Assembly (NCBI RefSeq): GCF_023101765.2
Contig: NC_064237.1
Span: forward strand, 2,347,501-2,411,500
Direction of reading: 5' to 3'
DNA: 64,000 bases
From: Spodoptera frugiperda
Taxonomy: Eukaryota; Arthropoda; Insecta; Lepidoptera; Noctuidae
In this document: piece by piece, positions 62,401 through 64,000 of the stretch
How the letters are laid out: each line of letters opens with the position of its first letter
Position numbering within the stretch: position 1 is the stretch's first letter
The notes under the pieces: generated by a model
The model's database searches: none
Seen by the model: only the letters and a program-made list of their open reading frames with translations
What the model was told of the DNA's origin: nothing
Translations under genes and position numbers: made by a program

Positions 62401-63946
62401 GTTCTTGGGCTGGTTCGTGACTAGAGGCCGGGTCAACGTCCGCAGAGTTTGTAGCGTGGCCTTGCGGACCGAGCTCGTTGAGTGGTCCAGGTATGGCCAT
62501 AGTCGGGGTAGTACGTCTGCTAAGTCGATAGGACTGTGGACAAGGTTTTTGTTATTGTTAGTATTGGTAAAATATTAGATATATATCTGGAAGAGTTTCG
62601 AGTGCAAATGGATATTGTCAACCGGAGCCTGTAATCATGTCCTGCGCATGATTACAGACTCCGGTTAAGCTCGAAACCAATCGAACATCTCCGAAACTTA
62701 TATCTTACTACAGTTATTAGATCTTTTAACTCTCGTTAAAGGTAGACTTCACAAAAGTGTAATAAGTGTAACGCCGGTTTACTTACGTAAAATAATGAGA
62801 AAAGCTCTACTGGTTTCGTGTCACAGAGGGACTCTTCTTCATTATCATATTCTGTCCTCCATATGCGAATGAAAGTGTGGGTTTTCAATATAATACATTA
62901 TTTATATAAAAAATACTTACTGCAACATACTAGCAGGCTCCGGCAAAGCCATTAAAGCGGCTAACAATGCCATATACGAGTTGGCAGGTGATGCTAGATC
63001 ATCTTGGTCAGCCAACAGTCTCCACAGCCTGGCGACGACTGCCTTCACGGCCCCCGCGCGTCGCCTGCCCAGCGCGGCGGCGGCAGGGGCCAGGGCTCCG
63101 GCCGCCACTGCCGATACATCTTCTGCCGAGTCTCCCAGACCTTGGATTAGATGTTCTAAGGCACCACTCTCGCATGCTACTTCCTGAAACATTTTCAGAG
63201 TAAAGATTAGTTCCTATTGGAGTTCCTATTTTTGAAGGGTAGGCAAACGAGCAGACGGGTCACCTAAAATATTATTTTCAGAAGACCTTTCAGGAGTTAG
63301 GGATGTAGGAGAGGATTGAACCACCGATGAAACACAAGGCAAGCGTTGTTTCACGCCGGTTTTCTGTGAGATCGTGATTCCTACTTCTATTGAGACTATT
63401 CGTCAAAGATTCTTATTCTATGAGTATATTACTCATATCATAATAATACACACCTGTCTAGCAGCCAGCAGGTACTTGAACCCGAGCAGTGCGCCATGCC
63501 TGGCCTCCCACTGCGCGTGCGCAGACAGTGAGGCCAATAGTGCTGCGACCTTACGTACGCGCGCCGCGCCCAGCTGGGCCAGCGCCACGCCCAGTGTCTG
63601 GGCACACGTCTCGCGGACTGGGGCCACCACCTGGAGAAAGGAATATATGTATTAGCTCACTCAAACAACCACTTGTGTTATGTATGTCTATTCTCAGTAC
63701 TGAATGGGAAGATACAGCATGTCGTATGCATAAGAATATTTCACCATATAGCCACTTATATGAGATTAATAATTATTATTATGCACTCTTTTGATCACAT
63801 TTGCAGACAGTAAATTGCCTACAGCCAAAGTAAGAAAATGTCCAAGTTACCTGATCAGAAACGAAGTCTCCGAATCGATCTAATGCGAGAACACACAGCA
63901 GCCTGAGTGCCATGTCCTCTAGCCACTCTTGATGTGCTTGCTCCAT
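50217..63946 (-). CDS. BTAF1: BTAF1 / TAF172 / Mot1 orthologue (TBP-removing Swi2/Snf2 ATPase), 5'-truncated by the window edge
   Basis: Twenty-six exons, listed separately, join in frame to 1552 residues plus a TAG stop; human BTAF1 has about 1850. The family uses ATP hydrolysis to pull TBP off promoter DNA in the nucleus and so redistributes TBP. Residues 1 to about 960 of the joined product are alpha-helical HEAT-type sequence that in this family grips TBP. From about 985 comes the Snf2 ATPase: motif I GLGKT (Lys near 1019), motif II DEGH (1119-1122), motif III SGTPIQ (1147-1152), a lobe 2 core with LDIVEQDLLK and RLDGS, and motif VI DRAHRIGQKK (1435-1444). The C-terminal GTDQLLDLF matches the BTAF1 tail. 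All catalytic motifs look intact. Identity is very sure from collinear similarity along the whole length; exon edges come from splice rules and family alignment from memory. The start codon and roughly the first 300 residues lie to the right of the window. Confidence 0.97.
50599..50774 (-). CDS. BTAF1: BTAF1 exon w25 (motif VI)
   Basis: 176 nt, phase 0 in and phase 2 out, donor gtatgt. It encodes VGGLGLNLTGADTVIFVEHD, WNPMKDLQAMDRAHRIGQKK (arginine-finger motif VI) and TLEEKIM. Confidence 0.98.
51021..51279 (-). CDS. BTAF1: BTAF1 exon w24 (lobe 2, motifs IV and V)
   Basis: 259 nt: one base, then 86 codons. Donor gtaagt. It encodes LLLDCGIG, ALVFCQLKKMLDIVEQDLLK, VTYLRLDGSVPPHQRHAIV and RFNNDVSIDLLLLTT. 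Helicase C motifs IV and V are intact. Confidence 0.97.
51602..51750 (-). CDS. BTAF1: BTAF1 exon w23
   Basis: 149 nt, phase 0 in and phase 2 out, donor gtatgt. It encodes ALHYLQNVCNHPKLVLTAEH and a SSLDDIHHAAKLPAL helix; CNHP is the lobe 2 landmark of Snf2 enzymes. Confidence 0.96.
51868..52030 (+). repeat. Dispersed repeat fragment in the intron between w22 and w23
   Basis: Contains ATCGGCGCCCATGGACACCA and GTTTCACTCCGGTTTTCTAC with a following GAGGCGCCGTATCAGTCCGG. It shares the second block with 63349-63374. Element type unknown. Confidence 0.5.
52091..52264 (-). CDS. BTAF1: BTAF1 exon w22
   Basis: 58 codons, phase 0/0, donor gtgggc. It encodes VLPFLLRRVKEDVLKELPPK and QDYYCELSPLQRRLYEDLSK, then a linker before HVFQ that is visibly shorter than the acidic linker of vertebrates. 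Confidence 0.96.
52794..52967 (-). CDS. BTAF1: BTAF1 exon w21
   Basis: 58 codons, phase 0/0, donor gtaaac. It encodes NNVLELWSLFDFLMPGLLGT, RQFTARYSRPI and EALHRQ, the hallmark Snf2 segment after motif III. Confidence 0.97.
53185..53235 (+). repeat. SINE-tail-like fragment
   Basis: CCTACCCTCATGGGAGACAG, then ACGTGAGATTATGTATGTATG resembles the 3' tail (CCTACCCCTTCGGG ... GGCGTGACGTTATGTATG) of abundant lepidopteran SINEs. It sits just beyond exon w20. Confidence 0.4.
53297..53592 (-). CDS. BTAF1: BTAF1 exon w20 (ATPase motifs II and III)
   Basis: 296 nt: two bases finish the split Gly, then 98 codons. It encodes VASYDIVRKDIDFF, YCILDEGHVIKNGKTK (Walker B, DEGH) and LILSGTPIQ. The donor is gtcatt, again weak; the next exon starts exactly at NNVLELWSLFDFLMPG, so the site is secure by alignment. 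Confidence 0.97.
53865..54077 (+). mobile_element. Non-autonomous Helitron-like element, decayed 3' end
   Basis: It starts after A with TCTATACTAATAATATTATA, then runs AAAGCTGAAGAGTTTGTTTG, a (GTTT)n block and GAACGCGCTAATCTCCGGGA. This matches a repeat type very common in Lepidoptera that begins TC and ends in a GC hairpin plus CTAG. Here the end reads GCGGAAGTAGCTAT, so the terminal CTAG looks mutated. It lies in the intron between w19 and w20, about 28 bp from the w19 donor. Confidence 0.6.
54106..54286 (-). CDS. BTAF1: BTAF1 exon w19 (ATPase motifs I and Ia)
   Basis: 181 nt, phase 0 in and phase 1 out. It encodes GVNWLRFLYSYKLHGVLCDD then MGLGKTLQS (Walker A) and SLVVCPPTLTG. The donor reads gtccgt, a poor match to consensus. 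It was chosen because only it restores the conserved TLTGHW junction in frame; the alternative gtataa a few bases on would add two residues and break that junction. Confidence 0.95.
54611..54846 (-). CDS. BTAF1: BTAF1 exon w18 (HEAT to ATPase junction)
   Basis: 236 nt: two bases, then 78 codons. Donor gtaagt. It encodes RMSDHCEAVRIMSTRCFASL, QFLEQLFNPKSI and IPVPVSAELRSYQQ. The last segment is the conserved entry into the Snf2 domain (Q-motif region). Confidence 0.97.
55146..55278 (-). CDS. BTAF1: BTAF1 exon w17
   Basis: 133 nt, phase 0 in and phase 1 out, donor gtaagt. It encodes VIPALSDVRSDYVRCGAAET and QIVPYIVLLVVPLLG; the VPYIVLLVVP string is nearly invariant in the family. Not visible as a long ORF because stop codons flank it closely. 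Confidence 0.96.
55580..55815 (-). CDS. BTAF1: BTAF1 exon w16
   Basis: 236 nt: two bases complete a split Glu codon, then 78 codons. Donor gtacta. It ends with ALRHMAARALAALCRAHYAG and ALIHE; the RHMAAR motif is diagnostic. Very GC-rich. Confidence 0.95.
56062..56209 (-). CDS. BTAF1: BTAF1 exon w15
   Basis: 148 nt, phase 0 in and phase 1 out, donor gtgagt. It encodes RIQRRGATLALTSLATYFGE and LPKLWEFITEPL, aligned with LVQRRGAEFALTTIVKHFGG. Confidence 0.95.
56693..56814 (-). CDS. BTAF1: BTAF1 exon w14
   Basis: 122 nt: two bases finish the split codon, then 40 codons. Donor gtacgc. It encodes DAHAGIVTLWEQQARAE (vertebrate KHRGIITLYRHQKAAF) and a Pro/Ala-rich loop ending PPHEDE. The CG-rich loop also opens long frames on both strands; those are shadows. 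Confidence 0.9.
56885..57005 (+). repeat. Diverged copy of the GGCTTGAAACT repeat family
   Basis: Contains AATATAAGCCTCTGGCG, TGGCTTGAAACTTGTC and CAGTTACGTAAGTAAACC. It shares these blocks with the elements at 61581-61700 (inverted) and 59867-59918. Lies in the intron between w13 and w14. Confidence 0.6.
57132..57253 (-). CDS. BTAF1: BTAF1 exon w13
   Basis: 122 nt, phase 2 in and phase 1 out, donor gtatgt. It encodes CDPEYTPRISLENTE followed by a Gly/Ser/Glu-rich linker, likely disordered. The position matches the variable loop after CVDPYLTP in vertebrates. Confidence 0.86.
57546..57764 (-). CDS. BTAF1: BTAF1 exon w12
   Basis: 219 nt, phase 2 in and phase 2 out, donor gtaaat. It encodes LLPEKLNPVVRPLMESIKKE and DPCPNNKVLVNLKAFLR, among the best conserved HEAT segments of the family. 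Confidence 0.96.
58230..58372 (-). CDS. BTAF1: BTAF1 exon w11
   Basis: 143 nt, phase 0 in and phase 2 out, donor gtaagt. It encodes VAYLTTMSQPLVAAMKLKRV and an EDRRKNLQSAVN helix, aligned with the QQLDSKRQQVQMTV region of the vertebrate protein. Confidence 0.87.
58430..58645 (+). pseudogene. Short 3' fragment of a non-LTR retrotransposon, antisense in a BTAF1 intron
   Basis: On the plus strand the frame reads EWNSLRFVM and later FPDGYNLDVFKA before a stop, then after a frame change NKLLMDRRASS. This resembles the end of reverse-transcriptase ORFs of LINEs common in Lepidoptera (WNSLP ... FPD.YNLD.FK). The following TCATCACTTATCACCAGG stretch is a recurrent 3' tail of such copies. Heavily truncated and broken; family not named. 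Confidence 0.55.
58669..58765 (-). CDS. BTAF1: BTAF1 exon w10
   Basis: 97 nt: one base completes a split Arg codon, then 32 codons. Donor gtaaat. It encodes ILQEARDLHAMMKHYKLPVD and a following EELSNILRLEQ helix. It lies just below the Harbinger-like MITE that inflates the intron upstream of it. Confidence 0.85.
58851..59754. mobile_element. PIF/Harbinger-like MITE with 40-bp terminal inverted repeats, in a BTAF1 intron
   Basis: The ends 58851-58890 and 59715-59754 are inverted repeats of 40 bp with a single mismatch; they start GGCCGCGTTTCCATTGA. Both sides are flanked by TTA (58848-58850 and 59755-59757), the 3-bp target duplication typical of PIF/Harbinger. The 904-bp body has no transposase frame, so it is non-autonomous. 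The sub-ends are GC-rich with repeated CGGAGCGG-type units, and an inverted internal copy of the end lies at 58925-58950. The middle is AT-rich. It sits in the intron between exons w9 and w10. Superfamily assignment rests on TSD and TIR only. Confidence 0.85.
59016..59064. repeat. Two 24-bp tandem units inside the MITE
   Basis: Two identical copies of a unit beginning GTGCGGAGGACAGCGG (59016-59039 and 59041-59064, period 25), followed by a CTGTA/CTGTACT run. This is part of the GC-rich sub-terminal block. Confidence 0.8.
59815..59925 (+). repeat. Diverged copy of the GGCTTGAAACT repeat family
   Basis: Contains GGGTCCCAGCCGTGGCTTGA, then AACTAGTCAAGTTATCTC and AACAGTTACGTAAATAAA, the plus-strand equivalent of the repeat at 56885-57005. 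It ends only a few bases from the exon w9 donor at 59930. Confidence 0.6.
59931..60070 (-). CDS. BTAF1: BTAF1 exon w9
   Basis: 140 nt, phase 0 in and phase 2 out, donor gtacga. An acidic start (EDQTDSKQSNEED) leads into PPLLASTLHTALNQALYYDE, matching the LYYDEIAV region. This exon is too short and GC-poor to appear as a long ORF; it was found by phase and alignment. Confidence 0.88.
60392..60544 (-). CDS. BTAF1: BTAF1 exon w8
   Basis: 51 codons, phase 0/0, donor gtacta. It encodes VVYLRSGSALQRLVGSLVVS, aligned with the LLFHLNSKSALQRISVALVI block; the tail is a variable Ala/Ser/Gly loop. Confidence 0.92.
60765..60850 (-). CDS. BTAF1: BTAF1 exon w7
   Basis: 86 nt: two bases finish the split Gly codon, then 28 codons. 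Donor gtatgt. It encodes YLSCYLVQPAPGIEY and DESPIDCYVK. Short and only moderately conserved, but placed by exact phase with both neighbours. Confidence 0.88.
61107..61263 (-). CDS. BTAF1: BTAF1 exon w6
   Basis: 157 nt, phase 0 in and phase 1 out, donor gtatgt. It encodes a divergent, basic linker followed by the conserved RNVMRARCLAAHILG helix (vertebrate VVMRARMMAAKLLG). The linker is clearly diverged from vertebrates; similarity resumes only at the end. Confidence 0.88.
61581..61700. mobile_element. 120-bp TIR element (MITE) in a BTAF1 intron
   Basis: The ends TATCGGCTTACTCACGT and its near-perfect inverse (16 of 18 positions) bound 120 bp. The inside carries, on the minus strand, the string AATATAAGCCTCT followed by TGGCTTGAAACTAG, which recurs at 56930-56965. 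It lies in the intron between exons w5 and w6. Confidence 0.65.
61770..61913 (-). CDS. BTAF1: BTAF1 exon w5
   Basis: 48 codons, phase 0/0, donor gtacgg. It encodes VWENFLKYAS and AACPMLATWLCLAMQP, aligned with the AACPWMGAWLCLMMQP block of the family. GC-rich, with long open shadows in other frames. Confidence 0.94.
62032..62075. repeat. Perfect palindrome, 21-bp arms, 2-nt centre
   Basis: Left arm 62032-62052 and right arm 62055-62075 are exact reverse complements separated by CC. It lies in the intron between w4 and w5. Confidence 0.95.
62119..62165 (-). repeat. SINE-tail-like fragment
   Basis: CGTCACGCCTCTCCTATCGG on the plus strand is the reverse of the AAAGGCGTGACGTTAT tail seen in the SINE at 47688. 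Short and diverged. Confidence 0.4.
62227..62533 (-). CDS. BTAF1: BTAF1 exon w4
   Basis: 307 nt; one base completes the split codon, then 102 codons follow. Donor gtatgt. It carries the conserved LPRLWPYLDHSTSSVRKA helix pair, then a low-complexity Asn/Asp/Gly insert (residues of the type NGNSDVTNGNNDDTNGE) that is probably a disordered loop between HEAT repeats. Confidence 0.94.
62595..62790. repeat. Inverted-repeat element in the intron between w3 and w4
   Basis: Arms 62620-62639 and 62647-62666 are inverted with 19 of 20 matches around a 7-nt loop. A second pair, GTTTCGAG (62595-62602) and CTCGAAAC (62670-62677), continues the fold. Further right CCGGTTTACTTACGTAA resembles the ends of the other TIR repeats in this gene. 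Confidence 0.6.
62921..63183 (-). CDS. BTAF1: BTAF1 exon w3
   Basis: 263 nt, phase 0 in and phase 2 out, donor gtaagt. It encodes HEAT repeats ending DDLASPANSYMALLAAL, aligned with the DDLTASTNSIMTLLSSL stretch of the vertebrate protein. Confidence 0.94.
63238..63375 (+). repeat. Dispersed repeat fragment in the intron between w2 and w3
   Basis: Contains TAGGCAAACGAGCAGACGGG and later GTTTCACGCCGGTTTTCTGT, strings that recur in lepidopteran genomes. The second block also resembles 51953-51980 in another BTAF1 intron. Confidence 0.5.
63454..63630 (-). CDS. BTAF1: BTAF1 exon w2
   Basis: 59 codons, phase 0/0, donor gtgtgt. It begins VVAPVRETCAQTLG, a strongly conserved HEAT repeat, and ends at LLAARQ. 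Alanine-rich compared with vertebrates. Confidence 0.95.
63851..63946 (-). CDS. BTAF1: BTAF1 exon w1 (first seen in window)
   Basis: 32 codons, phase 0 to phase 0. The acceptor is CAG before ATGGAG and the donor is gtaact. It encodes HEAT-region sequence with WLEDMALRLLC and DRFGDFVSDQ, which match the vertebrate protein closely. The ATG at its start is internal to the family alignment, so it is not taken as the start of translation. Confidence 0.93.
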
Positions 63947-64000
63947 CTGTAATGGTAAAACAAACATTATTAACAATGTCTGTTGTAGTAACAGTTTTAG

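Noticed and set aside
1..64000. CRISPR array, bacterial operon or phage genes
   Set aside because: No spaced direct repeats and no prokaryotic gene packing; tandem arrays present are microsatellites.

Overview
This window is animal nuclear DNA, almost certainly from a moth or butterfly. Three things point there: GT-AG introns between small GC-rich exons; a tRNA-derived SINE and several repeat tails of a kind common in Lepidoptera; and many small Helitron-like and terminal-inverted-repeat (TIR) elements in AT-rich spacer. There is no operon structure and no bacterial or phage signal. Repeat families were recognised from memory, so the species stays open.

Right part, about 48.2-64.0 kb, minus strand: one gene, the orthologue of BTAF1 (TAF172, yeast Mot1, fly Hel89B), the Swi2/Snf2-family ATPase that strips TBP from DNA. 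I traced 26 consecutive coding exons from 63946 down to the stop at 50217. Every junction uses GT-AG and the phases chain without a break. The exons total 4659 nt, that is 1552 codons plus stop. The first roughly 300 residues lie beyond the right edge. Reading order is HEAT-repeat region (63.9-54.7 kb), ATPase lobe 1 (54.3-52.8 kb), lobe 2 (52.3-50.6 kb) and C-terminal tail (50.5-50.2 kb). The introns carry a 904-bp Harbinger-like MITE flanked by TTA, a Helitron-like element, a small TIR family, an antisense LINE scrap and two strong inverted repeats.

Middle, 47.69-47.98 kb: a SINE with recognisable A and B boxes, downstream of the BTAF1 3' end.

Left part, 1-47.6 kb: no coding gene I can support. 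It is AT-rich DNA broken by short GC-rich islands (main ones near 2.6, 5.7, 19.1, 21.1-21.6, 25.6, 26.6-27.6, 37.4, 38.9 and 41.1 kb). Repeat complexes sit at 15.1-17.1, 24.2 and 28.1-29.9 kb. The strongest unexplained pattern is a marked excess of the HMG-box (TCF/Sox-type) core TCAAAG/CTTTGA, especially ATCAAAG and GTCAAAG. It occurs in clusters and sometimes next to GCCGCC-type sequence, which resembles the TCF 'Helper' site. The BTAF1 gene body almost lacks the motif. I read the left part as a regulatory gene desert, or a very large intron, of an unseen developmental gene. That is inference.
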